Assembly: GCA_018820765.1 (NCBI GenBank)
Contig: JAHJNN010000004.1
Span: 1-64,000 of the forward strand
Reading direction: 5' to 3'
Length of the DNA stretch: 64,000 nucleotides
Source of the DNA: Gammaproteobacteria bacterium
Lineage (GTDB): Bacteria; Pseudomonadota; Gammaproteobacteria; Burkholderiales; Thiobacillaceae
Shown here: positions 1-9,453 of the stretch, piece after piece
Layout: the number at the start of each line of letters is the position of its first letter
Position numbering within the stretch: position 1 is the stretch's first letter
Notes under the pieces: model-generated
Told to the model about the DNA's origin: nothing
What the model saw: the letters and a program-made list of their open reading frames with translations, nothing else
Databases searched by the model: none
Translations under genes and position numbers: made by a program

Positions 1-415
1 AACTGGTTCTGACTTTCAGCCCCTCTCAGTCCCGCCGGAAATTGAGCCTGCCGGGCGGATCAGCGGCAAAGGTGTTTGAGCCCCGCTCACCTTCGAAATA
101 CAAATAAAGCGGGGCGAGTTCTTTGCCGCCCGTCCGGCAGGCTCGATTTCCGGGGTTTCGGGGATGAGCGGGGTCGCTTTTTCTTGGGTTACTTCGATGA
201 ACATGCCTTGGCATGTTCATTCTTCAAGGCAGCGGCGAGGCAAGCGAGGGAACCGAGCAACTAGCCGCCGGGCTACCCCCGGCCAACGGTCAGCAGCCCC
301 GCGAAAGCACTAACTACTCCGTCGTGCTCCGTGCCAAGCCAAAGACTGGATTGCTTCAGCGCTACGCGCCTCGCAATGACGGATGTGGCGCCGAAGCGCT
401 GTCCGTCCCTGCGGC
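1..415. other. Intergenic region with palindromic repeats, no gene seen
   Basis: I see no credible coding sequence here. Positions 197-220 form a perfect 11-bp hairpin with a 2-nt loop. The segment around 34-58 recurs in imperfect inverted form around 126-152 (CCGGAAATTGAGCCTGCCGG against a near reverse complement). Positions 350-382 resemble the common dispersed 'GCTTC..CGCAATGAC' palindromic repeat. Short frames on both strands lack ribosome sites and family motifs. Confidence 0.6.
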
Positions 416-1825
416 TCAGTGCCCGCGCGTGCCCGGTTTGGACGAGAACAGCGCCGCCTGCGGACGCGGCTTGCGCGGCTGGGCGGGCGAATTCGGCGCG
501 GCGCCACGGCCGGCTGCGGGCTTGGCGCCGCCGCTTGCGGGCTTGCCCTGCGGCGCGCGGCCAGAGCCGTTGCGTCCACCGGGCTGACCCGAGCGGGCGC
601 CCTGGCCCTGACGCGGGCCGCCGCGGCCCTGCGGCGGACGCGGTGGGCGTTCGTCGGACATCAGGTCGGCCTTGGCGGGCGGCACGAAGCCGGGTTCGAT
701 TTCGACCCGAACGATCGAGCGCTTGATCAGCTTCTCGATGTCGCGCAGGTATGCGAGTTCCTCGTCATCCACCAGCGACAGCGCCGAGCCGGTGGTGCCG
801 GCGCGGCCGGTGCGGCCAATGCGGTGGACGTAGTCTTCCGGCACGTTGGGCAGTTCGAAGTTGACCACTTGCGGCAGCTGGTCGATGTCGATGCCACGCG
901 CGGCGATGTCGGTCGCCACCAGTACGCGCACGCCGCCGTCCTTGAAGCTCGCCAGCGCCTTGGTGCGCGCCGACTGGCTCTTGTTGCCGTGGATCGCGGC
1001 GGCGGTGATGCCGTCCTTGATCAGCTTCTCGGCGAGCTTGTTGGCGCCGTGCTTGGTGCGGGTGAAGACGAGCACCTGCTGCCAGTTGTGGTGCTTGATC
1101 AGATGCGCCAGCAGATCGCGCTTGTGGGCCTGCGGCACGCGGTGCATCGACTGCTCGATGACCTCCACCGTGGTGTTGCGGCGCGCGACTTCGACGCTCT
1201 TCGGGTTGTGCAGCAGGCTGTTGGCCAGCGTGCGGATCTCGTCGGAGAAGGTCGCCGAGAACAGCAGGTTCTGGCGCTGCTTCGGCAGCACCGCGAGCAC
1301 TTTCTTGATGTCGCGGATGAAGCCCATGTCGAGCATGCGGTCGGCTTCGTCGAGCACCAGGATTTCGACGCCGGACAGGTCCACCGTCTTCTGCCCCATG
1401 TGGTCGAGCAGCCGTCCCGGCGTCGCCACCAGGATGTCCACGCGCGACTTCAGCGCCTTGAACTGCGGGTTGATGTTGACGCCGCCGAACATCACCATCG
1501 AGGTGAGCGACAGGTACTTGCCGTAGGTCTTGACCGATTCCTCGACCTGCGCGGCGAGTTCGCGCGTCGGCACCAGGATCAGGCAGCGCGGGCGGCCCGG
1601 CTTGCTTTGAGCCGCCTGGGTCGACAGGTGATGCAGGATCGGCAGGGTGAAGCCGGCGGTCTTGCCGGTGCCGGTCTGCGCGGCGGCGAGCAGGTCGCCG
1701 CCTGCCAGCACCTGCGGGATCGCCTGCGCCTGGATCGGGGTGGGCGTGGTGTAGCCGGCATCGGCAATCGCACGCATGATGGGTTCCGCCAGCGCAAGGC
1801 TGGCAAAGGTGGTTTCAGTAGTCAT
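416..1825 (-). CDS. rhlE: DEAD-box ATP-dependent RNA helicase, RhlE type
   Basis: RNA helicase that unwinds short duplexes, with likely roles in ribosome assembly and RNA decay. The 469-residue protein carries the helicase motifs in order: Walker A AQTGTGKT at 49-56, PTRELA near 86-91, DEAD at 159-162, then SAT, and HRIGRTGR in the second RecA domain. The last 90 or so residues are a Gly/Arg/Pro-rich basic tail, normal for RhlE proteins and used for RNA binding. The frame continues upstream, but the ATG at 1825 follows AGGA at good spacing and opens the Q-motif region, so I chose it. It is transcribed alone; the next gene diverges. Confidence 0.93.
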   Translation of the reverse strand: MTTETTFASLALAEPIMRAIADAGYTTPTPIQAQAIPQVLAGGDLLAAAQTGTGKTAGFTLPILHHLSTQAAQSKPGRPRCLILVPTRELAAQVEESVKTYGKYLSLTSMVMFGGVNINPQFKALKSRVDILVATPGRLLDHMGQKTVDLSGVEILVLDEADRMLDMGFIRDIKKVLAVLPKQRQNLLFSATFSDEIRTLANSLLHNPKSVEVARRNTTVEVIEQSMHRVPQAHKRDLLAHLIKHHNWQQVLVFTRTKHGANKLAEKLIKDGITAAAIHGNKSQSARTKALASFKDGGVRVLVATDIAARGIDIDQLPQVVNFELPNVPEDYVHRIGRTGRAGTTGSALSLVDDEELAYLRDIEKLIKRSIVRVEIEPGFVPPAKADLMSDERPPRPPQGRGGPRQGQGARSGQPGGRNGSGRAPQGKPASGGAKPAAGRGAAPNSPAQPRKPRPQAALFSSKPGTRGH

Positions 1826-2044
1826 GTAGTTTTTTCCTGCGACGGCCTGTTGCGCATGTGGCAACACCAATCGAGGCAGACGAATAGGGGATCGTGAGAT
1901 CGGGGTAAAAGAACCGCGCACCGATTGGCAGGGTGCGGGAGGCCGCACTATACAGGGCAGGCGTCCGCTCAGCAATGCCTGCGCCCGACATGCACCGGCC
2001 GATGCGCAGGGCTGCTTTCAATGGCCTGTTAAACTCCGGGAATC

Positions 2045-3415
2045 ATGCAATGGCCGCGCCCCCGCTTCCTCACCATCCAGAAACGTCACCGTGTCAGCCT
2101 GTTCTCGACCCGTCAGTGGTTTCGCCACGTACTGTTCTGGGGCGGCGCGGTCGGGGTGGGCCTGGCCGCCACGGCGTTTGCCCTGGGCAGCGACCAGGCG
2201 CAGCGGCTGTTCCGCCATGTCGTTGCGATCTCCCCCTGGCTACCCCTGCTGCTCACGCCGCTGACCCTTGCCGGCGTTGCCGCGCTGACGCAGCGCTATT
2301 TCAAGGGCGCGGAAGGCAGCGGCATCCCGCAGACGATCGCCGCCATCCACATGCCCGAAGGCAGCCGCCGCGACGCGGTGCTGTCCCTGCGCGTGGCGGT
2401 GGGCAAGATGCTGCTGACCTGCGTCGGCCTGGCAGGCGGCGCCAGCGTGGGGCGCGAAGGCCCCACCGTGCAGATCGGGGCGGCACTGCTCTACAACCTG
2501 CGCTGGCTGATCCGTTTTCCGCGCCATCTCATGGAGCGCGGGCTGATCATCGCCGGCGGCGCCGCCGGCGTGGCGGCGGCGTTCAACACGCCGCTCGCAG
2601 GGATCGTGTTCGCCATCGAGGAAATGGCACGCTCCTTCGAGGAACGCTCGAGCGGTACCCTGCTCACCGCGGTCATCATCGCCGGCCTGGCCGCGATCTA
2701 CGTGCAGGGCGACTACACCTATTTCGGCGCCACCGACGCGGCGCTCAACGGTGCGTCGGGCTGGCTCGGCGTGCTGCTGTGCGGCCTCGCCGGCGGCGTG
2801 CTGGGCGGTGGATTCAGCCGCCTGCTACTGGCGTTTTCCGCGCGCGGCCTGCCCGGTCGTGCCGGCATCCTCATGCGCGCCCATCCGGTGGGCTTCGCCG
2901 CGGTGTGCGGCCTGCTGCTGGCGGTGATCGGCCTGGCCTCGGGCAACGCCGTGTACGGCAGCGGCTACGACGAGGCCAAGCACCTGCTCGAAGGCAGCGG
3001 CGAAGTGTCGGCGGCGTATGGCCTGTGGAAGATGCTGGCGACCTTCGTGTCCTTCGTCAGCGGCATCCCCGGCGGTCTGTTCGCGCCCAGCCTGTCGGCA
3101 GGCGCGGGCATCGGCCAGGCGGTGGCGAATCTGGTGAGCCAGGCGGATCCGGGCGCCCTCATCGTGATCGGCATGGCGGCCTACTTCGCCGGCGTGGTGC
3201 AGGCCCCGATCACGGCCTTCGTCATCGTGATGGAAATGACCGACAACCACGGCATGGTGGTGCCGCTGATGCTGGCCACGCTGCTGGCCACTGCCGTGTC
3301 GCGCATGATCTGCCCGAAGCCGCTGTACAAGGCGCTGGCGACCAGCTATCTGGCGCGTGTGCAGCCTTCCGGACGGGACGACGCGGAAACCGCAATAAAA
3401 AAAGGACCGGCCTAA
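2045..3415 (+). CDS. ClC-family chloride channel/transporter
   Basis: Integral membrane ClC protein of 456 residues moving chloride, probably as a H+/Cl- exchanger. The three selectivity segments are visible: GSGIPQ at 91-96, GREGP at 136-140 (Glu138 is the equivalent of the external gating glutamate) and GGLFAPSL around residue 340. Many hydrophobic helices span the length. There is no C-terminal CBS pair, as in the short bacterial forms. The start at 2045 has only a weak ribosome site (GGGAA). The stop codon lies inside the loop of a terminator stem. The gene is monocistronic. Exchanger versus channel cannot be decided from sequence alone. Confidence 0.9.
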   Translation: MQWPRPRFLTIQKRHRVSLFSTRQWFRHVLFWGGAVGVGLAATAFALGSDQAQRLFRHVVAISPWLPLLLTPLTLAGVAALTQRYFKGAEGSGIPQTIAAIHMPEGSRRDAVLSLRVAVGKMLLTCVGLAGGASVGREGPTVQIGAALLYNLRWLIRFPRHLMERGLIIAGGAAGVAAAFNTPLAGIVFAIEEMARSFEERSSGTLLTAVIIAGLAAIYVQGDYTYFGATDAALNGASGWLGVLLCGLAGGVLGGGFSRLLLAFSARGLPGRAGILMRAHPVGFAAVCGLLLAVIGLASGNAVYGSGYDEAKHLLEGSGEVSAAYGLWKMLATFVSFVSGIPGGLFAPSLSAGAGIGQAVANLVSQADPGALIVIGMAAYFAGVVQAPITAFVIVMEMTDNHGMVVPLMLATLLATAVSRMICPKPLYKALATSYLARVQPSGRDDAETAIKKGPA

Positions 3416-3428
3416 GCCAGTCCTTTTT
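3397..3428. terminator. Bidirectional rho-independent terminator
   Basis: A-rich arm plus GGAC pairs with GTCC plus T-run, with an inner GGC-CTAA-GCC stem. It overlaps the ClC stop codon and serves both the ClC gene and the facing tRNA-Val gene. Confidence 0.85.
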
Positions 3429-3439
3429 CGATATTCGGG

Positions 3440-3514
3440 TGGTGGGCAGTACAGGGTTTGAACCTGTGACCCCCGCCGTGTGAAGGCGATGCTCTACCGC
3501 TGAGCTAACTGCCC
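3440..3514 (-). tRNA. tRNA-Val (anticodon CAC)
   Basis: 75 nt including an encoded CCA. Acceptor GGGCAGT pairs fully with ACTGCCC. The anticodon stem TCGCC/GGCGG encloses loop TTCACAC, giving anticodon CAC for codon GUG. The T arm ACAGG-TTCAAAC-CCTGT pairs perfectly. Confidence 0.97.
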
Positions 3515-3527
3515 CGAAGCGGCGCGA

Positions 3528-3557
3528 ATTAAACCACATCCGACCCGACGTGGTCAA
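3528..3557 (-). promoter_or_regulatory. Sigma70-like promoter of tRNA-Val
   Basis: On the minus strand TTGACC (3557-3552) and TTTAAT (3533-3528) are separated by 18 nt and lie directly upstream of the tRNA 5' end. Confidence 0.7.
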
Positions 3558-3610
3558 TTTCAGCTCGCCCGATCCGGTAAAATAGCGCCTTTTTGCTGCC
3601 CGGCCTTGCC

Positions 3611-4999
3611 ATGATCCGCACCCGCTTCGCCCCCTCCCCCACCGGTTACCTCCATATCGGCGGCGCCCGCACCGCGCTGTTTTCGTGGGCCTTTGCGCGT
3701 CATCACGGCGGCCAGTTCATCCTGCGCATCGAGGACACCGACATCGCGCGCTCCACCCCCGAGGCGGTGCAGGCAATTCTCGACGGCATGGCCTGGCTGG
3801 ACTTGAACCACGACGAAGGCCCGTTCTACCAGACCCAGCGCCTGTACCGCTACAAGGAAGTGATCGAGCAGATGCTGGCCAAGGGCGACGCCTACCACTG
3901 CTATTGCAGCCCGGAAGAACTCGACGAAATGCGCGAGGCGCAGCGCGCGCGCGGCGACAAGCCGCGCTACGACGGCCGCTGGCGCCCCGAACCCGACAAG
4001 GCGCTGCCGACGCCGCCGTCCGGAATCGACCCGGTGGTGCGCTTCAAGAACCCGACCGACGGCACGGTGGCGTGGAAGGACCTGGTCAAGGGCACCATCG
4101 AATTCGCCAACGCCGAGCTCGACGACCTCATCATCGCGCGCGGCGACGGCACGCCCACCTACAACTTCTGCGTGGTGGTGGACGACTGGGACATGCAGAT
4201 CAGCCACGTCATCCGCGGCGACGACCACGTCAACAACACCCCGCGCCAGATCAACATCCTCAAGGCGCTCGGCGCGACCGTACCGCAGTACGCGCACCTG
4301 TCGATGATCCTCGGCGACGACGGTACCAAGCTGTCCAAGCGCCACGGCGCGGTGTCGGTGATGCAGTATTTCGAGGAAGGCTACCTGCCGGAAGCGGTGA
4401 TCAACTACCTGGCCCGGCTCGGCTGGTCGCACGGCGACGCTGAACTGTTCAGCCGCGAGCAGTTCGTCCAGTGGTTCGACCTCGATCACATCACGCCCTC
4501 GGCCGCGCAGTTCAACACCGAAAAATTGCGCTGGCTCAACCAGCAGTACATCAAGGCGGCCGACGACGCGCGGCTGGCCGGACTCATTCGTCCCTTCCTG
4601 ATCCGCAACGGCGCCAACCCCGACGACGGCCCCGAGCTTGCCGCGGTGTGCGCGCTGGTAAAGGAACGCGCCGCGACCATCGAGGAACTGGCCGACGCCG
4701 CCACGCTGTTCTACCGCACCCTGCACCCCACGCCCGAACTGCTTGCGCAGCACGTCACCGCCGAGGTGCTGCCCGCGCTGGCCGAACTGGCCGACCGCCT
4801 TGAAGCGCTGAGCTGGGAGCGCAGCGCCATCAGCGCCGCGTTCAAGGAAACGCTGGCCGCGCACGGTCTCAAGATGCCGAAGCTGGCGATGCCGGTGCGC
4901 GTGCTGGTGACCGGCGAGGCGCAGACGCCGGCGATCGACGCCACGCTGGAACTGATCGGCCGCGACAAGGTGGTTTCCCGCTTGAAAGCCGCGCTTTAG
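3611..4999 (+). CDS. gltX: Glutamyl-tRNA synthetase
   Basis: Charges tRNA-Glu with glutamate. The protein is 462 residues, the usual bacterial length. The class I signatures are [16 protein letters not shown] at residues 3-18 (HIGH-type motif) and KLSKRHGA near residue 240 (KMSKS-type). The HCYCSPEEL stretch near residue 100 gives cysteines in the position of the zinc-type insert. I took the ATG at 3611 rather than the in-frame one at 3593 because it opens directly into the conserved N terminus. The stop codon TAG (4997-4999) coincides with the left end of a palindromic element, so the exact C-terminal end may have been set by that insertion. Confidence 0.97.
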   Translation: MIRTRFAPSPTGYLHIGGARTALFSWAFARHHGGQFILRIEDTDIARSTPEAVQAILDGMAWLDLNHDEGPFYQTQRLYRYKEVIEQMLAKGDAYHCYCSPEELDEMREAQRARGDKPRYDGRWRPEPDKALPTPPSGIDPVVRFKNPTDGTVAWKDLVKGTIEFANAELDDLIIARGDGTPTYNFCVVVDDWDMQISHVIRGDDHVNNTPRQINILKALGATVPQYAHLSMILGDDGTKLSKRHGAVSVMQYFEEGYLPEAVINYLARLGWSHGDAELFSREQFVQWFDLDHITPSAAQFNTEKLRWLNQQYIKAADDARLAGLIRPFLIRNGANPDDGPELAAVCALVKERAATIEELADAATLFYRTLHPTPELLAQHVTAEVLPALAELADRLEALSWERSAISAAFKETLAAHGLKMPKLAMPVRVLVTGEAQTPAIDATLELIGRDKVVSRLKAAL

Positions 5000-5280
5000 G
5001 GCCTGTTAACGCTAGTTCCGCGCCTGCGGCGAGGCCGATTCGGGATGCAGCCCGCGAAGCGGACCGCGCCGCAGTGTCATTCGCTGCAAGCGGTTCGCGA
5101 CAAAGGGATGCGCACGAATCGGCCCGCCCCTCCGGGTTGCCGCGAGAAAACGCGCTGCTTTTATTTAATACGGCGGCGTTGCGCCGCTTGGCAAGGGATG
5201 ACCCTTGCCGGCGCGACGCGTCTTGCATCCATCGTTTTCTCGCGGCAACGCAGGCGCGGAACTAGTGTTCACAGGCCCTA
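4997..5280. mobile_element. MITE-like element with 32-bp terminal inverted repeats
   Basis: The ends TAGGGCCTGTTAACGCTAG... and (reverse complement) TAGGGCCTGTGAACACTAG... match at about 30 of 32 positions. Inside, GTTGCCGCGAGAAAACG at 5136-5152 has a perfect inverted partner at 5233-5249, and GGCAAGGG/CCCTTGCC forms another hairpin. There is no transposase frame. The outermost TA on each side is compatible with a TA target duplication, as used by IS630/mariner-type transposases. That assignment is inference. Confidence 0.7.
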
Positions 5281-5284
5281 CGCC

Positions 5285-5313
5285 GCCACAGAGGCGGACG
5301 ATTCCGCTATAAT
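5285..5313 (+). promoter_or_regulatory. Promoter of tRNA-Thr
   Basis: A perfect TATAAT lies at 5308-5313, fifteen bases before the tRNA. The -35 region (around 5285-5290) is poor and sits just outside the MITE-like element, so the element's end now borders this promoter. Confidence 0.6.
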
Positions 5314-5327
5314 GCGCGCTGTTTTTC

Positions 5328-5403
5328 GCCGGCGTAGCTCAGTTGGTAGAGCAGCGCATTCGTAATGCGAAGGTCGTCAGTTCGATTCCGATCGCCGGCA
5401 CCA
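5328..5403 (+). tRNA. tRNA-Thr (anticodon CGT)
   Basis: 76 nt with encoded CCA. Acceptor GCCGGCG/CGCCGGC pairs fully, and the anticodon arm GCGCA-TTCGTAA-TGCGA gives CGT for codon ACG. The T stem GTCAG/CCGAT contains one A-C mismatch and one G-T pair, which is unusual. Confidence 0.95.
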
Positions 5404-5408
5404 GTTGT

Positions 5409-5440
5409 AAAAAAACGCCGCTCATCGAGCGGCGTTTTTT
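5409..5440. terminator. Bidirectional terminator between tRNA-Thr and the GGDEF/EAL gene
   Basis: Perfect stem AAAAACGCCGCTC / GAGCGGCGTTTTT with a 3-nt loop. It serves the tRNA on the plus strand and the convergent gene on the minus strand. Confidence 0.88.
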
Positions 5441-5456
5441 CTGCCCGTTCCCTCGT

Positions 5457-8400
5457 CTACGCATACCCTTTTGCAAGCTCGTCGATGCGGCAGGGCTTGT
5501 GGATGGCGTAGCCCTGGGCATAGTCGACGCCGATCTCGCGCAGCGCATCCCGGATCCCGGGCGACTCCACGAATTCGGCCACGGTGCACAGGCCCAGCGA
5601 GTGGCCGATGTCGTTCATCGACTTGACCATGGCATAGTCGTCCGGATTGTTCAGCATGTCCCTGACGAAACTGCCGTCGATCTTGAGCGCGTCGGTGCGC
5701 AGATTCTTCAGGTGGGCGTAGGAGGTGAAACCGCTACCGAAATCGTCCAGCGAAAACTTGCAGCCGTAGCGGCGGATTTCGCGGATGAAGTCCTGCGCGG
5801 CGCCATAGCTCTCGATCGCGGCGGATTCCGTGATTTCGAAGGTGATCTTGTCGGTGGGAAACGCGCAGCCCGGAAGCGCGCTCTGCAGGAAGCGCATCAC
5901 GTCGGGGCTGCTGAGCGAGGTGGCGGACAGGTTGATGGCGAAGCCCCCGAGGGACGCGAAGCTCGGCAGGTTGGCGCCGATCCACGCGAACACGTTCTGC
6001 ATCACCCAGATGTCCACTTCGTGCGCGCGCTGCAGGCGCTCCACGGTGGGAATGAAATGGGCGGGTTCGATGACCAGCCCGTCCTCGCCCTCGATGCCCA
6101 GCAGGATTTCGTAGTAGGGCAGCAAGGCGGTGTCCGCGCCGAGCGGCATCACCTGCTGGCAGCGCAAGTGCAAGCCGCTGCCGGTGAGGAAGGAATCGAT
6201 ACGCCCGGCCCAGTCGATCAGGGATTCCTGGGATTGCAGCTGGGGGCTGGTCTCCTCGTAGACCTGCTTGCGGTTGCGGCCCATGGCCTTTGCCGTGATG
6301 CAGGCCGAGTCGGCGCGCCGGATCGCTTCGACGCCACTGAATCGGGCCGGCGCGTATTCGGTGATGCCGATGTTGAAACCGATGCTGTAGTGGTGCGGCC
6401 CATGCTGGAAGGGGTAGTCCTTCACGTGATCGAGCAGGCTGTCGACGCCGTCGCAGCCGCCTCCCCGGCTGCAATTGGGCAGCAGGAGCGCCAGGGTATC
6501 GTCGCGGAACGCGGCCAGGACCGCGTCGGGCCCGAGGTGGGCCCCGGCCGCGTTGGCCAGGCTGCGCGCCAGCTCTTCCGCCGCGTCCACGCCGCAGCTG
6601 TTGTAGATCATGCGGAACTGGTCGAACTCGATGATGCCGACGGCGTGCGCCTGGCCCGCCTGATCCGGCAGCGCCAGCTGGTTCAGCCGGTGCATGAAGC
6701 CCTTGCGGTTGAGCAGCCCGGTCAGGGGATCGTGCATGGCCTGATGCACCATGTCCCGATAGGTTTCGTCGAACAGGGCATGTTCCGTCCGCTCGATCAG
6801 CGGCAGTTCCATTTCCTTGCCCGATTGGGCGAGGCCGCGCTGGATCAGCCGCGAAAGCTCGGTCAGGGTGAACTCCAGCTTGCTGGTGGCGGAGCGGTTG
6901 GCGAAGGCGCAGCTCGCGGGCGGCTGGCTGATCCAGATGAGCTGCATCGGAACCGGGCTGCCGTCCAGGCTGAAGTCCCACCACCCACCCACCCGCAGGC
7001 GGTCCCGCCACTGCTGCTGCGCCGCCAGCTCAGGTTCGCCTGGCGGCCGGGCCAGCCGGCCCGGCGGCACCAGAACCATGGCGCGTCCGGCTTCGGCGCC
7101 GCGATCGCTCCCCTCCACCTCCAGTTCGCCCATGAACGCGGCCAGCAGCTTGGCGTCGACGTTCACCGTTGCCAGCGTGCGCTCGATCCGGTTCAGCAGG
7201 GCCTGGACCGTCCCGGCGGGCAGGGGCGCAGCGGCGGGGCCGAGCCAGTCGAACACCAGGTCCAGCACCGCCAGCGCCTCGTTCAGCGCCTCGTCCTCGT
7301 CGCGCATTTCCAGCAGCACCAGGTGCTGGCGCCAGCCCGCATCCAGCAGGCGCAACAGCAAAGCGGGCACTTCGCGTCCCGCCAGGCGCTGTTCCAGTGC
7401 TGCATTGACCCGCGCTCGGGCGACGCGAATGCGCTCCCGCCCCTCGCTGGCTTCCTGCAGGCGCGCCACCCGCGTCCTGCGGATCTGCAGGATCGGCACC
7501 AGCACCTTTTCAAGGCTGTCGCGAACGCTCTCGAAAACGCCGGGGTCGTTGTCGGCCTGGGTGCAGATGCGGTCTACCAGCAGGTCGAGGAAGCGCTGTA
7601 GCTTGGCATCGAAAAAACGGCCCTCGTCGTCCGCTGCCACGGCGTACTGCTCGACGAGGTTGAGCACCTGCCGCGCAGGATGGTCGGGCATGGCGGGAAA
7701 GGTCGTGTCCTGCAACGCCAGCTTGAGCAGCGGACGCTCCAGCCGTTTCAGCAGCGACGCCACATCCGAGCCGGGCACGAAATCCGCCCACGCCCGCCCA
7801 AACAGATTCGAGGTGGTATCCAGAATCTGCCGGTGTTCCGGCGCCAGGCGCACGGCCTCGCCGGCCGCGGCAATGCGCGCATCGAGGCGGTCGCTCAGCG
7901 GCGGCAGGGACGCATTGCCCAGCGCTGCCGGGCTCGCCGGCGGCAGGCCGTCGAGGGCCATCAGCAGCTGGTCCAGGCTGGCCGCCGCCACGCCGGCAGA
8001 AGGCGGCGGCGCCGAAGCCTCGCGTCCGGCCAGCTGGCGGGCGGCCTGTTGCAGACGGCCCACGACTTGCAGCACCTCGGGCCGGGCAGATGGTCCGGCC
8101 GGCGAGCTGCCGGCGTAATGCGCGGGCGCTTCCGCAGTTGCACGCGGGGACGCGTTAAGGGCAGACAGAATCCGATCCAGACTGTATGCGGCTTTGTCCG
8201 GGGCGAGGGGAATGCCGGCGCGATCCTGCTGGTAGAGCGTGTCCAGCGTCGCGGCAATGTCGGCCAGATCCAGTGTGGCCTTGCCGCTGTCGGCGGCAGC
8301 TGTGTCCGCTATGGCCGGCGCCGGCTTCTGTTTCTTCTCGCGTACAGGCTCGGGGGGCTGCAGGACAACCAGCATCTGGTTGAGTTGCGGATACAGCGCC

Positions 8401-9350
8401 GGTGCATGGCTCGAAATGGCCTGCCCCAGAGCCTGGTAGAGCTGCGCCCGCACGGGGTTGGAAAAGCCCATGTCCAGGATGGCGCTCTGGAAGGCGTGCC
8501 CGATCACGTCCGGCCCGAAGGGATTGTTTTTCCGCTCGATCGGCAGGCCGACCAGCCTGCTGTAGCGCTGCTCGAACGCGTACAGCTGGGTGTTGAAATC
8601 CAGTTCGATCTGCTTGACGACGGCCGACAGATTCAGCCAGTCCTCGAATTCCGCTTCCCCGACGAGGGACAGCGCATCGGCGGCCGGCGTGGCCGCGTCC
8701 TGCACCGGATCGACATGCTTGACGCGGTCGCGCATCGCCCTGAAAAAATCGTCCTCGATCCGGCTGCGGCACTGCGTCAGTTCCTGGGCCCCGTAGTCAT
8801 AATTGGAACGTTCCAGGAAGCTCGGCTCGTCCTGCCCTGCCTCGCCCAGGCGTTCGACGGCCCGCTTGAAGAAGTCCTGCATCACCGCTTCGAGAAAGCG
8901 GAAGAACTGGCTGGCGCATTCCTGTTGCAGCGCCTGAGCCTGCTGCGGACTTAAATCCGGCCCGGCTCCGACAGCATCGGAGCGGGCAGAGCGTTCGCTC
9001 GCCGTGCGCAAGGCCTGCAAGGCGTCCTCCGGCATGGCGGCGACGAAAATCCCCAGCCCGCCTGGCGCCACCCGCGCAACCCGGCCACCGAAGCGGAAGC
9101 TGCCTGAATGTGCCACGACGAACGCCACCTCCACGGGGGTGTCCGCCAGAGCGGAGAGCGCATCGTCAGGCGTGGCCTCGCCTGCAAAGGCCACGTAAAG
9201 CCCGGTCGGGCAGTAGTCACGAATTTCGCAGGGGATGGCACGTTCGCCAATGCGGATTTGCGCAGTCTGCGCAGCCGCCCGCCGCGTATGACGTCGTTTC
9301 TCCACGCCGGGTCCCGTCGGTTTTTGGGTCATTTGTTTCGCATGCGGCAT
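5457..9350 (-). CDS. PilZ-like, DUF1631, GGDEF and EAL multidomain protein
   Basis: 1297-residue protein probably acting in cyclic-di-GMP signalling. The order is a PilZ-like N terminus (RRHTRRAA near residue 20), a long DUF1631 region (about 130-800), GGDEF (from about 860, HDPLTGLLNRKGF) and EAL (about 1040-1290). The GGDEF site near 948 reads RDDTL, so cyclase activity is unlikely. The EAL domain keeps NLSATS, FEITES and DDFGSG with the following lysine, but the EALxR motif is EILLG. It may be a phosphodiesterase or a receptor. There is no signal peptide or membrane segment. Neither the ATG at 9350 nor the one at 9332 has a clear ribosome site. DUF1631 proteins are sometimes mislabelled thymidine phosphorylase. 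It is transcribed alone. Confidence 0.85.
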   Translation of the reverse strand: MPHAKQMTQKPTGPGVEKRRHTRRAAAQTAQIRIGERAIPCEIRDYCPTGLYVAFAGEATPDDALSALADTPVEVAFVVAHSGSFRFGGRVARVAPGGLGIFVAAMPEDALQALRTASERSARSDAVGAGPDLSPQQAQALQQECASQFFRFLEAVMQDFFKRAVERLGEAGQDEPSFLERSNYDYGAQELTQCRSRIEDDFFRAMRDRVKHVDPVQDAATPAADALSLVGEAEFEDWLNLSAVVKQIELDFNTQLYAFEQRYSRLVGLPIERKNNPFGPDVIGHAFQSAILDMGFSNPVRAQLYQALGQAISSHAPALYPQLNQMLVVLQPPEPVREKKQKPAPAIADTAAADSGKATLDLADIAATLDTLYQQDRAGIPLAPDKAAYSLDRILSALNASPRATAEAPAHYAGSSPAGPSARPEVLQVVGRLQQAARQLAGREASAPPPSAGVAAASLDQLLMALDGLPPASPAALGNASLPPLSDRLDARIAAAGEAVRLAPEHRQILDTTSNLFGRAWADFVPGSDVASLLKRLERPLLKLALQDTTFPAMPDHPARQVLNLVEQYAVAADDEGRFFDAKLQRFLDLLVDRICTQADNDPGVFESVRDSLEKVLVPILQIRRTRVARLQEASEGRERIRVARARVNAALEQRLAGREVPALLLRLLDAGWRQHLVLLEMRDEDEALNEALAVLDLVFDWLGPAAAPLPAGTVQALLNRIERTLATVNVDAKLLAAFMGELEVEGSDRGAEAGRAMVLVPPGRLARPPGEPELAAQQQWRDRLRVGGWWDFSLDGSPVPMQLIWISQPPASCAFANRSATSKLEFTLTELSRLIQRGLAQSGKEMELPLIERTEHALFDETYRDMVHQAMHDPLTGLLNRKGFMHRLNQLALPDQAGQAHAVGIIEFDQFRMIYNSCGVDAAEELARSLANAAGAHLGPDAVLAAFRDDTLALLLPNCSRGGGCDGVDSLLDHVKDYPFQHGPHHYSIGFNIGITEYAPARFSGVEAIRRADSACITAKAMGRNRKQVYEETSPQLQSQESLIDWAGRIDSFLTGSGLHLRCQQVMPLGADTALLPYYEILLGIEGEDGLVIEPAHFIPTVERLQRAHEVDIWVMQNVFAWIGANLPSFASLGGFAINLSATSLSSPDVMRFLQSALPGCAFPTDKITFEITESAAIESYGAAQDFIREIRRYGCKFSLDDFGSGFTSYAHLKNLRTDALKIDGSFVRDMLNNPDDYAMVKSMNDIGHSLGLCTVAEFVESPGIRDALREIGVDYAQGYAIHKPCRIDELAKGYA

Positions 9351-9453
9351 GGAACGACACTAAGCCACGGCTTGCGCCGATATGCAAGCATTTGGGCCAT
9401 CCGCAGAGTCATGCGGGCGCATAGGATTCGGCTGTCTGCAACATCGAACCGAA

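Noticed and set aside
383..1897. Long plus-strand open frame opposite rhlE
   Set aside because: GC-rich antisense shadow; the opposite strand shows all helicase motifs, and this frame has no family pattern or ribosome site.
3560..4864. 434-codon minus-strand frame over gltX
   Set aside because: Antisense to the fully conserved gltX.
3440..5403. Integrase-associated island at tRNA-Val or tRNA-Thr
   Set aside because: No integrase gene, and no duplicate of either tRNA 3' end was noticed.
5343..7601. 752-codon plus-strand frame over the GGDEF/EAL gene
   Set aside because: Begins inside the tRNA-Thr gene and is antisense to conserved GGDEF/EAL motifs.
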